A stretch of 64,000 nucleotides of DNA from the NCBI GenBank assembly GCA_965116435.1, contig OZ220686.1:2232001-2296000 (forward strand). Reading direction: 5' to 3'. Under the pieces are notes generated by a model, which worked only from the letters and a program-made list of their open reading frames with translations, did not search any database and was not told the DNA's origin. Shown in pieces: positions 15,350-24,964 of the stretch. The position numbers and the translations under genes are program-made. The stretch is from VXPQ01 sp965116435 (GTDB lineage: Bacteria; Bacteroidota; Rhodothermia; Rhodothermales; VXPQ01). Position 1 is the first letter of the stretch; each line of letters starts with the position of its first letter.

Positions 15350-15976
15350 ATGTCAAAATACAGAGACATTTATAAAATGCGCCTCCCAGACCTTTGCACG
15401 ATCCAGACCGGGTATACCGCCCGGAGCCGCCTCCATCCTGTTTCACGGGGCGGAGTATTGACGATCCAGTTGCGCGACGTCGCTGCGGATGGCGAGATCA
15501 ATCCCGATGCACTGACTCGCGTGGAGCTTGGCGAACTTCCAGGCCGCTATTTTGCGCGTACGGGTGATGTGGTTTTCCGCTCGCGTGGGGATCGCAACAC
15601 CGCATCTGCACTGGATGAACGCCTCGCAGAGCCTGCTCTTGCAATTCTTCCGCTGATCGTTCTTCGCCCGAAACTCGATGTCGTTACGCCTGAATATTTG
15701 GCGTGGGCGATCAATCAGTCCAGCGCCCAACGTTATTTCGAGAGAATGGCTCGAGGAACCAACATGCGCATGATACCGAAGTCAAGCCTGAACGACCTTT
15801 GCCTTGATATACCCGACCTTAAAACCCAGCGCAGGATAGCCGCCGCCGACAGGCTTGCGAAACGGGAGCGGATGTTAACGCTCCGGCTCGCCGAGAAAAG
15901 AAGAAAATATACAAGCCTGATTCTTGAGGAACGGGCGAAAAGCAGTGGTCTTGCCGCCAAACCAGAGGAAAAGTAA
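15350..15976 (+). CDS. Half-size HsdS-like specificity subunit
   Basis: A 208-residue protein with a single target-recognition-like domain (about residues 10-150; it opens MRLPDLCTIQTGYTARSRLH and contains the family-like segment MIPKSSLNDLCLDIPDLKTQ) and one C-terminal helix pair (about 155-200). A normal HsdS has two recognition domains, so this is a half-subunit, either working as a dimer or an accessory. It lies 3 bases before hsdM. A second, full-size HsdS occurs downstream, so the island has two specificity genes. Confidence 0.75.
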   Translation: MSKYRDIYKMRLPDLCTIQTGYTARSRLHPVSRGGVLTIQLRDVAADGEINPDALTRVELGELPGRYFARTGDVVFRSRGDRNTASALDERLAEPALAILPLIVLRPKLDVVTPEYLAWAINQSSAQRYFERMARGTNMRMIPKSSLNDLCLDIPDLKTQRRIAAADRLAKRERMLTLRLAEKRRKYTSLILEERAKSSGLAAKPEEK

Positions 15977-15979
15977 ACG

Positions 15980-17509
15980 ATGAACGAGCAACTGACACAG
16001 CAACAAGTCAATCGGACGGCATGGGCCGCCTGCGATACCTTTCGCGGCGTCGTCGATGCAGGCCAGTACAAGGACTACATCCTTGTGATGCTTTTCCTCA
16101 AGTACATTTCGGACCTTTGGAAGGATCGCCTCGAAACGTATCGCAAGCAATATGGAGAGGACAAGGTGCGCATCGGTCGCAGGCTGCAACGCGAGCGGTT
16201 CATATTGCCTGACAATGCCAGTTTCTACGATCTGTACGCCGCTCGGGACGAGGCCGATATCGGTGAACGCATCAACATCGCACTGGAGGCAATAGAGGAC
16301 GCCAACCGCCAGAAGCTGGACGGCGTTTTTCGCAACGTCGATTTTAACTCGGAAACCAATCTCGGACGGGTCAAGGACCGTAATCGCCGCTTGAAAAATC
16401 TCCTGGAGGATTTCGCGAAGCCGGAAATGGATCTGCGGCCCTCTCGCGTGAACGAGGATATCATCGGCGAATGCTACATCTATCTGATTTCCAGTTTCGC
16501 CTCCGACGCTGGCAAGAAGGCAGGCGAATTTTATACTCCGGCGGCGGTCTCTAAATTGCTGGCGCAACTCGCCGCTCCTCGCCCAGGCCATACCATCTGC
16601 GATCCGGCTTGTGGCTCCGGCTCGCTTCTGATCCATGCTTCCACGGAAGTGGGTTCGGATAACTTCGCCCTGTATGGACAGGAGGTGAACGGCGCCACCT
16701 GGGCGCTGGCGCGCATGAACATGTTCTTGCACGCGAAGGACGCCGCCCGCATCGAATGGTGCGATACGCTGAACAGTCCGACCCTGATTGAGGACGACCG
16801 GTTGATGCGCTTCGATATCGTTGTAGCGAATCCGCCATTCTCGCTGGATAAATGGGGCGCCGAGAATGCGGAGAACGACCCGCATAAGCGTTTTTGGCGC
16901 GGAGTGCCGCCAAAGTCGAAAGGCGATTATGCGTTCATCACGCACATGATAGAGATCGCAAAACGCCAGAGCGGTCGCGTGGCCGTGATCGTTCCACATG
17001 GCGTTTTGTTCAGAAGCCGGGCGGAGGGACGAATCCGACATGCCCTGATCGAGGAAAATCTCCTGGACGCCGTGGTAGGGTTGCCCGCCAATCTTTTTTC
17101 CACGACCGGCATTCCCGTAGCCGTTCTCGTGTTCGACCGCTCCCGCGAGCAAGGCGGAGAAAACGAGGCGCGCCGCGATGTGCTCTTTATCGATGCGAGC
17201 AAGGATTTTACGCCGGATAAGGCCCGGAATGTGATGAACGAAGCGCACGTCGACAAGGTGCTGAAGACTTATAAGGCTCGGGAGGCGGTAGAGAAGTACT
17301 CGCACCTTGCCAGCCTGGAGGAGATCGCAGACAACGGATACAACCTGAACATTCCGCGCTATGTGGACACGTTCGAACCCGAAGAAGAAATTGATGTAGC
17401 GGCTGTACAGCAAGAAATCGAACAGATTGAGGCGGAACTGGTCGATGTGCGGGCGCGGATGAAGGGGTATCTCAAGGAACTGGGCGTCGAAGTTTCCGAG
17501 GAGGTGTGA
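15980..17509 (+). CDS. hsdM: Type I restriction-modification methyltransferase subunit HsdM
   Basis: A 509-residue N6-adenine methyltransferase subunit. The N-terminal helical domain (about 1-165) is followed by the catalytic domain with AdoMet motif DPACGSGSLL near residue 208 and catalytic NPPF near residue 286. The GEFYTPAAVSKLLAQL helix before motif I and the FSTTGIPVAVLVF segment are typical. With HsdS it methylates the host sites, and with HsdR it forms the restriction complex. The strong GAGGAGGTG near its end serves the next gene. Confidence 0.95.
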   Translation: MNEQLTQQQVNRTAWAACDTFRGVVDAGQYKDYILVMLFLKYISDLWKDRLETYRKQYGEDKVRIGRRLQRERFILPDNASFYDLYAARDEADIGERINIALEAIEDANRQKLDGVFRNVDFNSETNLGRVKDRNRRLKNLLEDFAKPEMDLRPSRVNEDIIGECYIYLISSFASDAGKKAGEFYTPAAVSKLLAQLAAPRPGHTICDPACGSGSLLIHASTEVGSDNFALYGQEVNGATWALARMNMFLHAKDAARIEWCDTLNSPTLIEDDRLMRFDIVVANPPFSLDKWGAENAENDPHKRFWRGVPPKSKGDYAFITHMIEIAKRQSGRVAVIVPHGVLFRSRAEGRIRHALIEENLLDAVVGLPANLFSTTGIPVAVLVFDRSREQGGENEARRDVLFIDASKDFTPDKARNVMNEAHVDKVLKTYKAREAVEKYSHLASLEEIADNGYNLNIPRYVDTFEPEEEIDVAAVQQEIEQIEAELVDVRARMKGYLKELGVEVSEEV

Positions 17510-17510
17510 T

Positions 17511-18563
17511 ATGGCCCGAAAGACCACGAAATCGGTCTCCATCCGTAGCAGCACCGCCGAGTTTCTGATTTTCACCAATCAGGTTGGCGGCGACAGCATT
17601 GAAGTGCGCTATCAGGATGAGACCATCTGGCTGACCCAGAAGATGATGGCCGAATTGTTCGGGGTCAGCGTTTCGGCAATCAACCAACATCTTCGGAACA
17701 TCTTCAACGCCGACGAACTGGATGCGAATTCAGTTATTAAGAAATTCTTAATAACTGCCGCCGACGGGAAAACCTACAGCACCCAATTCTATGATCTGGA
17801 CGCCATCATTTCGGTCGGGTACCGGGTGAACTCGATCCGCGCCACGCAATTTCGCCGATGGGCGACGCAGGTTCTGCGCGAGTACGCCATCAAGGGGTAT
17901 GTACTGGATAGAGAGCGCATGGAGCGCGGCGCGTTCCTGGGCGAGGATTATTTTGAGCGCTTGCTCGCCGAGATTCGCGAAATCCGTCTGAGCGAGCGGC
18001 GATTCTACCAGAAGGTCACGGACATTTACGCCACCAGCGTGGACTACGACAAGAATGCGCCCGCTACCCGCGCGTTTTTTGCTACGGTGCAGAACAAACT
18101 GCACTATGCTATTCACGGTCACACTGCCGCGGAATTGATCAAGGCGCGGGCGGATAGCGGTAAACCGCATATGGGACTCAGATACTGGGCCGCTTCGCCG
18201 GACGGGAAAGTGCTCAAAAGCGATGTGGCTGTTGCCAAGAACTATCTCAACGACGAAGAACTCGAATCTCTGGGCCGTATCGTCAATGCGTTTCTCGATC
18301 TGGCCGAGGATCGCGCCGAGCGCAAACTTCCCACGACCATGGAGGACTGGAAGGAAACGCTCGATAGATTTCTGAAACTGACCGACCGGGAAATTCTGGA
18401 AGACGCCGGTCGGATCAGCGCGGATATTGCCCGCAATCACGCCGAAAGCGAGTTCGAGCGCTACCGGATCGTGCAGGATCGTACGTTCGGGTCGGATTTC
18501 GATAAGGAGGTGAAGGCATTGAAGCAGGTGGCAGAGGCGGCGGAAAAGCAGAGGGAGGGATGA
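17511..18563 (+). CDS. RhuM family protein inside the type I locus
   Basis: A 350-residue RhuM-type (virulence RhuM) protein. The N-terminal part (about 25-130) has the DNA-binding-like pattern IWLTQKMMAELFGVSVSAINQH and the family signature YDLDAIISVGYRVNSIRATQFRRWAT. The C-terminal half is helical. RhuM genes often sit within hsd operons, but the biochemical role is not established. ATG is preceded by a strong GAGGAGGTG, and the gene is 1 base from hsdM and 1 base from hsdS, so all three are co-transcribed. Confidence 0.9.
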   Translation: MARKTTKSVSIRSSTAEFLIFTNQVGGDSIEVRYQDETIWLTQKMMAELFGVSVSAINQHLRNIFNADELDANSVIKKFLITAADGKTYSTQFYDLDAIISVGYRVNSIRATQFRRWATQVLREYAIKGYVLDRERMERGAFLGEDYFERLLAEIREIRLSERRFYQKVTDIYATSVDYDKNAPATRAFFATVQNKLHYAIHGHTAAELIKARADSGKPHMGLRYWAASPDGKVLKSDVAVAKNYLNDEELESLGRIVNAFLDLAEDRAERKLPTTMEDWKETLDRFLKLTDREILEDAGRISADIARNHAESEFERYRIVQDRTFGSDFDKEVKALKQVAEAAEKQREG

Positions 18564-18564
18564 G

Positions 18565-19767
18565 ATGAGTGAAGTCAAGTTTGCAAGGCTACGCGAGTAT
18601 GTTTCAAAGATCGGAAGCGGCAAAACCCCCAGAGGAGGCGCTTCTTCATATCAAGCAACAGGTATTCCCCTGATCAGAAGCCAGAATGTGCTTTGTGGGG
18701 CATTAAACCTGAATGATGTCGCATTCATCTCAAATGACATCCATGCTCAAATGTCGGGGTCTGCCGTCAAGGGCAAGGATGTTCTCCTGAATATTACAGG
18801 GGCCTCGATTGGCAGGAGTTGCGTTGCGCCAGACTCTCTTGCAGAAGCAAACGTGAACCAGCACGTTTGTATTATTCGAACCAAGGATACTCTGGAGCCA
18901 CATTTTCTGAGTGCGTTTCTGAATTCGTACGAAGGACAAAAGCAGATTTGGTCATTCCAGGGTGGAGGTAGCCGGGAAGGATTGAATTTTGAACAAATTG
19001 GCAGGTTCATAATCCCAGTTTTTTCCCTTCCCGAACAGCGTAAGATTGCCGAGATTTTGCGGACATGGGACGAGGCGATTGAGAAGTTGGAGGTGTTGAA
19101 GGCGGCGAATCTGCGTCGTCGCACCTACCTAAGGACACATGTCTTTACGGGTGCAGTACGCCTCCCAGGTTTCTCCGGCGTATGGAAAAATACTCGACTG
19201 GCAGAAGTTCTGAGGGAACACGGGTTAAAGAGCACAGGCAAGGAGGAAGTGTTTTCGGTTTCGGTTCACAAGGGACTTGTTAACCAAATCGAGCACCTTG
19301 GGCGCTCCTTTGCCGCCATCCAGACGGGACACTACAACCGTGTTCTGCCAGGCGACATCGTTTACACGAAAAGCCCAACAGGTAATTTTCCGCTTGGCAT
19401 TATTAAGCAGAGTACAGTCGAGGATGAGGTCATAGTTTCACCGCTTTACGGTGTGTTCACGCCATCGACTCAGGCGCTTGGTATGATCCTCAATGCCTAT
19501 TTTGAATCGCCAATTACGGTCCGAAATTTTCTGTATCCCCTCGTGCAGAAGGGCGCCAAGAATACGATTTCAATCACCAATCGCCGTTTTCTTGAAGGAT
19601 TTCTAAAACTTCCAATGGGCCCGGCAGAGCAAACTGCTATTGCGGAGGTCATTGCATCGTCGGAAGTCGAGTTTGCTGGCATCGAGGCAGAAATCAAAGC
19701 CCTTACTCTTCAGAAACGCGGCCTGATGCAGAAGTTGCTGACAGGAAAATGGAGGGTTACGCCATGA
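18565..19767 (+). CDS. hsdS: Type I restriction-modification specificity subunit HsdS
   Basis: A 400-residue DNA-recognition subunit with two recognition domains. TRD1 is about residues 1-150 (IGSGKTPRGGASSYQATGIP is its usual opening), followed by the first conserved helix (LPEQRKIAEILRTWDEAIEK, about 155-190), TRD2 (about 200-350), and the second conserved helix ending in KRGLMQKLLTGKWRV. A GGGAGGG precedes the start. Base composition is lower in GC than the flanking chromosome, which suggests import. It overlaps the DUF3800 start by ATGA. Confidence 0.93.
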   Translation: MSEVKFARLREYVSKIGSGKTPRGGASSYQATGIPLIRSQNVLCGALNLNDVAFISNDIHAQMSGSAVKGKDVLLNITGASIGRSCVAPDSLAEANVNQHVCIIRTKDTLEPHFLSAFLNSYEGQKQIWSFQGGGSREGLNFEQIGRFIIPVFSLPEQRKIAEILRTWDEAIEKLEVLKAANLRRRTYLRTHVFTGAVRLPGFSGVWKNTRLAEVLREHGLKSTGKEEVFSVSVHKGLVNQIEHLGRSFAAIQTGHYNRVLPGDIVYTKSPTGNFPLGIIKQSTVEDEVIVSPLYGVFTPSTQALGMILNAYFESPITVRNFLYPLVQKGAKNTISITNRRFLEGFLKLPMGPAEQTAIAEVIASSEVEFAGIEAEIKALTLQKRGLMQKLLTGKWRVTP

Positions 19768-20615
19768 AATTTATCTATATGGACGAAAGTGGTGGACGTG
19801 GAAGGGATCGGAGCGATGTCTTTGTCATGTGCGGAATTATGGTCGATGCTTATAAGCTGCGCAAAAACACAGAACTTTTCGACAAAAAGATTAAAAATTT
19901 GTTTGACAAGCATCCTGGTGTAAGGTCAGACCTGAAAACAAGCCGTTTCATTAATGGAAAAGGTGGCTGGAGTAATGTGGATGCTCAGGAGCGTAAGGAC
20001 CTACTAAAAGACATATGCGACCTCGTTGTAGAGAATGGCGGAAAAATCTTTGGTATCTCTTTGTCATTTATTGCCTTTGATGCGGCAGTGGATGGTGGAT
20101 ATAGTCAACCATTCGATAAAAATTACTGGTTAGCCAGTGCCATGTTCACGAGTGCGCTCATTCAAAAAAAGATGCAAGGCATCAAGAATAGTAAAGGCCT
20201 GACTGTCGTCATCATGGACGACAACAAATTCGAGATGCCGAAGCTATCGGATGCACTTTACAAGGGTGACGAGTGGTATGATGGCCTGTATAAGATTCAG
20301 CGAGAAAGGCGTGATAATAAGGTGTGGGTCAGTCGAAAAAAATATGACCGCTTTGACAATATTATAAACACGGCATTCGCTATCAAATCTGATCATTCTT
20401 CTTTGGTCCAAGTCGCGGATGCTATTGCTTATATTTTTCGGCGTCATCTGGAATTGACTGTACCTAATGAGGAAGAGGTCTGGACTGGTGAGCGTGATTA
20501 TATATCCAGCCTTGTAGTGCTTATTGAGCCTCACCGAAAGAAGATTGGACGTTGTCCTGACGAGCCATGTTGGCGCTTCTATAATGCGGCCAAACATCCA
20601 AAATGGAAACTATGA
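19764..20615 (+). CDS. DUF3800 protein
   Basis: A 283-residue protein of the DUF3800 family. The YMDESG motif at residues 4-9 supplies the acidic pair of the predicted RNase H-like fold, and VVIMDD (about 150) and SSLVQVADAIAY (about 210) are typical later elements. ATG 19764 overlaps the hsdS stop and follows GGAGGG (19751-19756), so this start is preferred over an upstream in-frame ATG. The gene is strikingly AT-rich compared with its neighbours. DUF3800 is common in defence loci; the exact function is unknown. Confidence 0.88.
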   Translation: MKFIYMDESGGRGRDRSDVFVMCGIMVDAYKLRKNTELFDKKIKNLFDKHPGVRSDLKTSRFINGKGGWSNVDAQERKDLLKDICDLVVENGGKIFGISLSFIAFDAAVDGGYSQPFDKNYWLASAMFTSALIQKKMQGIKNSKGLTVVIMDDNKFEMPKLSDALYKGDEWYDGLYKIQRERRDNKVWVSRKKYDRFDNIINTAFAIKSDHSSLVQVADAIAYIFRRHLELTVPNEEEVWTGERDYISSLVVLIEPHRKKIGRCPDEPCWRFYNAAKHPKWKL

Positions 20616-20785
20616 ATCTCAATTCTGCCGAAAAGCACCCGTCCCGGACCCTGGCTGTCCAGCTGCTTATAGCACTCGGGTTCGAGTCTCTTGCCCCGCC
20701 TGCAGCCTTGAGAAAAACAAAAGGGGGCCGGGAAACCACGAAACCCCCATTGTCGACCGGGAAATTCCCAATCCTTTCCGTATAA
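20612..20785 (+). pseudogene. Remnant of an hsdR 5' end
   Basis: An ATG at 20612 overlaps the DUF3800 stop as ATGA. Its first roughly 28 codons match the start of the full hsdR at 20836 both in protein (AVQLLIALGFESL against AVQLLVALGFEPL) and in DNA, then similarity stops and the frame ends after 58 codons. It looks like the original, translationally coupled hsdR start left behind when the complete gene was placed downstream by duplication or recombination. It could still be translated as a short peptide. Confidence 0.6.
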
Positions 20786-20835
20786 AATAGCCACGGAGTG
20801 CAAGGATCCCACATGAATTTGACGAAGCCTTCTAT

Positions 20836-23800
20836 ATGACTTTCAATCCCGACGAAAAACACCAGTCCCAGATTCCGGCCGTCCAATTGCTTGTGGCGCT
20901 CGGGTTCGAGCCACTTTCCCAGGATAAGGTCAGGGACCTGCGCGGCGGTCGTTTGCGCAACGTGTTGCTTGAGGACGTATTGGTAGAGCAACTCCTTCGG
21001 ATCAACCACTACACCCATCGAGGGGAGACGCATTCGTTCGATCTGGAGGATGTATACGAAGCGATCCGGCGGCTCAAGCCGACGCCTGACCGGCTCAAAG
21101 GGCTACACGGCGGCAATCAGGATATCTACGACACCCTGGTGCTGGGCACGACCATTACGAAAACCATCCGGGGAGATTCTAAGTCGTGGTCCTTTCGCTA
21201 CGTAGATTGGGAAACGCCCGAGAACAATGTTTTTCAGGTAGCCTCCGAAGTTACCTTTGAACGCACGGCCAGCGAGCAGACCCGGCGTTGCGACATCGTG
21301 GGGTACGTAAACGGCATTCCGTTTCTGGTCATCGAAAACAAACGTCCAACCGAAAGCATCAAGAAAGCAAGCAGTCAGTTGATCGGTTATCAGAAAGAGG
21401 AGGAGATACCACATCTCTTCCTCTTTGCGCAGTTGCTTATGGTCATGAATCGGCAGGAAGCCCGCTACGCCACGGTGGGTACGCCGTGGAAGTTTTGGCA
21501 GGCATGGTCGGAGGATCAGGATGTCGCTGCAAGTCTTGCCGAAATCGCTGCTTCGCAGGCATCCGCTGAGCAGTATCCGATAATCCCGGAAGCGGATCCC
21601 GGCCAATCCCGTTCGTCTCCCGTGCTGTACAAACTGGTTAACCAGCCGCTGAAGGTCGCTGAGAAGCGGGTGGTATACTCGGGCAGCTTGTCCGATGCCC
21701 GCCTGCATTTCGATGTGCTGGCTGCGGATGGCGGCCGGGAAGTCACCGAACAGGATAAGGCCCTGTATGCGCTTGCTCGGCCAGAGCGCCTGCTTGATCT
21801 GGTTCGCCGCTTCACGGTGTTCGATGCAGGCAAACGAAAAATCGCTCGCCATCAGCAGTTCTTTGGCGTACTGGCGATTATGCAGCGGGTCAAACAGTTC
21901 GATATGGAAGGGCGGCGTAAGGGCGGCGTCGTTTGGCATACCCAGGGTTCGGGCAAGTCGCTGACCATGGTGATGCTTGGCAGAGCGCTTGCTCTGGATT
22001 CAGGTATTCGTAATCCGCGTATCATAATCGTTACGGACCGCGACGATCTCGACAAGCAAATCAAGGCCACCTTCAAGTCCTGTGACATGGAGCCAATTCG
22101 AGCGACAAGCGGGAGAAAGCTCATCGACTTGCTTCGTAGCCGAAAGCCTTTGATTACGACCATCGTCAACAAATTCTACACGGCGGCGAACAACACTGAA
22201 TATGTAGACGACGACGCCAACACGTTTGTACTGGTCGACGAAAGCCACCGTTCGCAGACAGGCCGCTATGGCGGGCATGGCCAGCTTGCCGCCCGAATGC
22301 GCAGGATTTTGCCCAAAGCCTGTTACATCGGTTTCACGGGTACGCCGTTACTCAAGCAGGAAAAAAACACCTTTGCAACCTTCGGCGGCCTGATCCATCA
22401 ATATGCGATCAACGAGGCGGTCGAGGACGGGGCGGTGGTTCCGCTTCTCTATGAGGGGCGTTTGATCGAACAGAAGGTTGCGGGAGATGCGCTCGACCAG
22501 TGGTTCGACAAAATCAGCGAAGGGTTAACCGAGGATCAGAAGGCCGATTTGAAACGCAAGTTTTCGCGTATGGACGCCCTTTCGCAGACCGAGCAGGCCA
22601 TTCGTGCGAAAGCCTTTGATATCTCTGAGCATTTTCGCCAGCATTGGCAGGGAACTGGTTTCAAGGCGCAGCTTGTGGCTCCGTCCAAGGCCGCGGCCGT
22701 GCGTTTCAAGGAAGCGCTGGACGAGATTGGTCATGTTACCAGCGAAATCGTTATCTCCCCGCCCGACGACCACGAAGGGAATGAAGAGGTTGATCGGGAT
22801 TCCAGGGATATCGTACGCCGGTTCTGGGACCAAATGATGGCCCGGTTCGGGACCGAAGAAGCGTATAACCGGGAAATCATCAATGCATTCAAGGATGCGA
22901 CCGAACCGGAGATTCTGATTGTTGTTTCGAAATTGCTGACCGGTTTCGATGCGCCAAGGAACACAGTGCTTTATGTGTGCAAGCCGCTTCGCGGACACAC
23001 CCTGCTGCAGGCTATTGCTCGCGTGAATCGTTTGTACGAGGAAGAGGGGCCGGAAGGTCGGCAAATCGAAAAGCAGTTTGGCTTTATTATCGACTACGAG
23101 GGATTGCTTGGCGAACTCGACGCCGCCTTGACGGCGTATAGCGCTTTCGAGGGGTACGACCCTGACGATCTTGCCGGTACTGTGCATGACGTCCGCGAGG
23201 AAATTCGCAAACTTTCTCAACTGCACGACCAGCTCTGGGACGTATTCAAGACGGTTGCCAACAAGCAGGACATGGAGCAGTTTGAGCAGTTCTTGTCCGA
23301 TGAGGCTATCCGTCAGGAGTTTTACGAGCGGCTCCGGGCGTTCAGCCGCTGTCTCCACATTGCGCTATCGTCGGACAAGTTGTACGATGCGTTCAGCGAT
23401 GCAGAAATTGCTCGCCTGAAAACGGACTGGAAGCAGTTCAGCGAGCTTCGGCGGTCTGTGCGACTTCGTTATCAAGAGGTGGTGGACGTCAAGGAATTTG
23501 AAACCAAAATCCGCAGATTACTGGATGATCATGTCACTGCGCTGCCTGCCGAGACGATTATTCCGCTGGTAAATATCAACGATCCGGGCGCTCTGAGCAC
23601 TGTCCTTTCGGAAACCGGAATCTCGGAGGCCTCGAAGGCGGACCGGATCGCCAGTGCAACCAGACGGGTCATAACCGAGAGAATGGATGAGGATCCGGCT
23701 TTTTACGAACGATTCTCAACGCTCCTTGAGGAGACGATGCGTGACTATCGCCAGCGCAGGATTTCCGAGAGCATCTATCTGAATACGGTTGTAGAGTTGG

Positions 23801-24156
23801 CCCGGAAGATGGCCCGGCAGGAGAGGGGGCACGATGTGCCGGAGCGTTTGCGCGGCGATGACGACGCCTTGGCCTTCTTCGGCATACTGGACGACAAACT
23901 GGCTCAGGAAAACGTACAAGGCCTTGATCGCGATCTGATCGCCGAGGTTGCGCATGCGCTTGTCGAAATCGTCAAGAGGAGGCATATTGTGGATGTCTGG
24001 TCGAATGCAGAGGCCCAGAACGCCATGCGCAATGCGATCGACGATTATTTTTTTGATGTCCTTCGCGATGAAAAGGGAATCGATTTGCCGACGGAGGTTC
24101 TGGACGAATTGCAACAAAAAATCATGAAAGTGGCGCGAGCGAGGTTCCCGGCATGA
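20836..24156 (+). CDS. hsdR: Type I restriction endonuclease subunit HsdR
   Basis: A 1106-residue motor and nuclease subunit. The N-terminal PD-(D/E)xK nuclease is seen as RCDIVGYVNG...LVIENKRP (about residues 151-170). The helicase core has Walker A HTQGSGKSLTM near 368-378, DESH near 467-470 and GFTGTPLLKQ (motif III). The C-terminal half is the HsdM-contacting helical region. The length is normal. It follows the degenerate hsdR start after about 50 bases and lacks a clear Shine-Dalgarno sequence. The stop overlaps the next gene (ATGA). Confidence 0.96.
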   Translation: MTFNPDEKHQSQIPAVQLLVALGFEPLSQDKVRDLRGGRLRNVLLEDVLVEQLLRINHYTHRGETHSFDLEDVYEAIRRLKPTPDRLKGLHGGNQDIYDTLVLGTTITKTIRGDSKSWSFRYVDWETPENNVFQVASEVTFERTASEQTRRCDIVGYVNGIPFLVIENKRPTESIKKASSQLIGYQKEEEIPHLFLFAQLLMVMNRQEARYATVGTPWKFWQAWSEDQDVAASLAEIAASQASAEQYPIIPEADPGQSRSSPVLYKLVNQPLKVAEKRVVYSGSLSDARLHFDVLAADGGREVTEQDKALYALARPERLLDLVRRFTVFDAGKRKIARHQQFFGVLAIMQRVKQFDMEGRRKGGVVWHTQGSGKSLTMVMLGRALALDSGIRNPRIIIVTDRDDLDKQIKATFKSCDMEPIRATSGRKLIDLLRSRKPLITTIVNKFYTAANNTEYVDDDANTFVLVDESHRSQTGRYGGHGQLAARMRRILPKACYIGFTGTPLLKQEKNTFATFGGLIHQYAINEAVEDGAVVPLLYEGRLIEQKVAGDALDQWFDKISEGLTEDQKADLKRKFSRMDALSQTEQAIRAKAFDISEHFRQHWQGTGFKAQLVAPSKAAAVRFKEALDEIGHVTSEIVISPPDDHEGNEEVDRDSRDIVRRFWDQMMARFGTEEAYNREIINAFKDATEPEILIVVSKLLTGFDAPRNTVLYVCKPLRGHTLLQAIARVNRLYEEEGPEGRQIEKQFGFIIDYEGLLGELDAALTAYSAFEGYDPDDLAGTVHDVREEIRKLSQLHDQLWDVFKTVANKQDMEQFEQFLSDEAIRQEFYERLRAFSRCLHIALSSDKLYDAFSDAEIARLKTDWKQFSELRRSVRLRYQEVVDVKEFETKIRRLLDDHVTALPAETIIPLVNINDPGALSTVLSETGISEASKADRIASATRRVITERMDEDPAFYERFSTLLEETMRDYRQRRISESIYLNTVVELARKMARQERGHDVPERLRGDDDALAFFGILDDKLAQENVQGLDRDLIAEVAHALVEIVKRRHIVDVWSNAEAQNAMRNAIDDYFFDVLRDEKGIDLPTEVLDELQQKIMKVARARFPA

Positions 24157-24869
24157 CAATCGAGCATCAAAGTATCGAATTCGGTTCGACCAGGATTGCG
24201 TTTACCGTGTCTCGTCGCAAGCGAAGTACGCTTGAGATCGCCGTCGAGCCCGATGCGTCCGTTGTGGTCGCAGCGCCCCTTGACGCCACTCCAGAGGACA
24301 TTGCCGCGAAGGTTAGAAAACGGGCGGCATGGGTGCAACGACAGCAACGGTTTTTCGAGCAATATCTTCCCCGAACGCCTGAGCGGCGATACGTCGCCGG
24401 GGAAACGCATCGCTATCTCGGCAGGCAGTATCGTTTGAAAGTCGTGTTCGGGCAGGAGCAGAAGGTACAGCGGATTCCCGGTTTCCTTGTGGTTTATAGC
24501 CGTCGTCCAGACGCATCGGACACTACCAAGACGCTACTTGAGCAGTGGTACCGGGATCGTGCACGTGTCAAGTTTATCGAACGGCTGGAGGTGAACCTTG
24601 CGCGGTTTCCCGATTCTGAGGCCTTTCGTCCCCGGGGAATCGTCATCCGGCAACTTCGTAAACGATGGGGATCCATGTCACCCGGCATGCGGCTGCTTTT
24701 GAATCGAAGATTAATCGAAGCGCCCCTTGACGCCATTGATTACGTGATTACTCATGAACTTTGCCATATTGCAGAACCACACCACGGCCCCGCCTTCTTC
24801 GCATTGCTTGACGAGGTGTTGCCCGATTGGCCCAAACGCAAGGAGCGCCTCGAACAATGCATGGCTTGA
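24153..24869 (+). CDS. YgjP/M48-like metallopeptidase-fold protein
   Basis: A 238-residue protein of the YgjP-like (DUF45) family. HELCH near residue 205 gives the zinc HExxH pattern, and EPHHGPAFF provides a third histidine. RKRWGSMSPGMRLLLNRRL just before is the typical substrate-binding strand. Genes of this kind frequently end type I restriction operons; the physiological substrate is unknown. It starts within the hsdR stop codon (ATGA), so it belongs to the same transcript and closes the island. Confidence 0.9.
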   Translation: MTIEHQSIEFGSTRIAFTVSRRKRSTLEIAVEPDASVVVAAPLDATPEDIAAKVRKRAAWVQRQQRFFEQYLPRTPERRYVAGETHRYLGRQYRLKVVFGQEQKVQRIPGFLVVYSRRPDASDTTKTLLEQWYRDRARVKFIERLEVNLARFPDSEAFRPRGIVIRQLRKRWGSMSPGMRLLLNRRLIEAPLDAIDYVITHELCHIAEPHHGPAFFALLDEVLPDWPKRKERLEQCMA

Positions 24870-24964
24870 GGACCGGTCGTTTATCCTTTTGCCCCCTTCC
24901 CCATGAAACGCCCGCCAGTCGTCGGCGTTAGCAGGGGGATATTTTCCGTACATGCCATGTGCTC

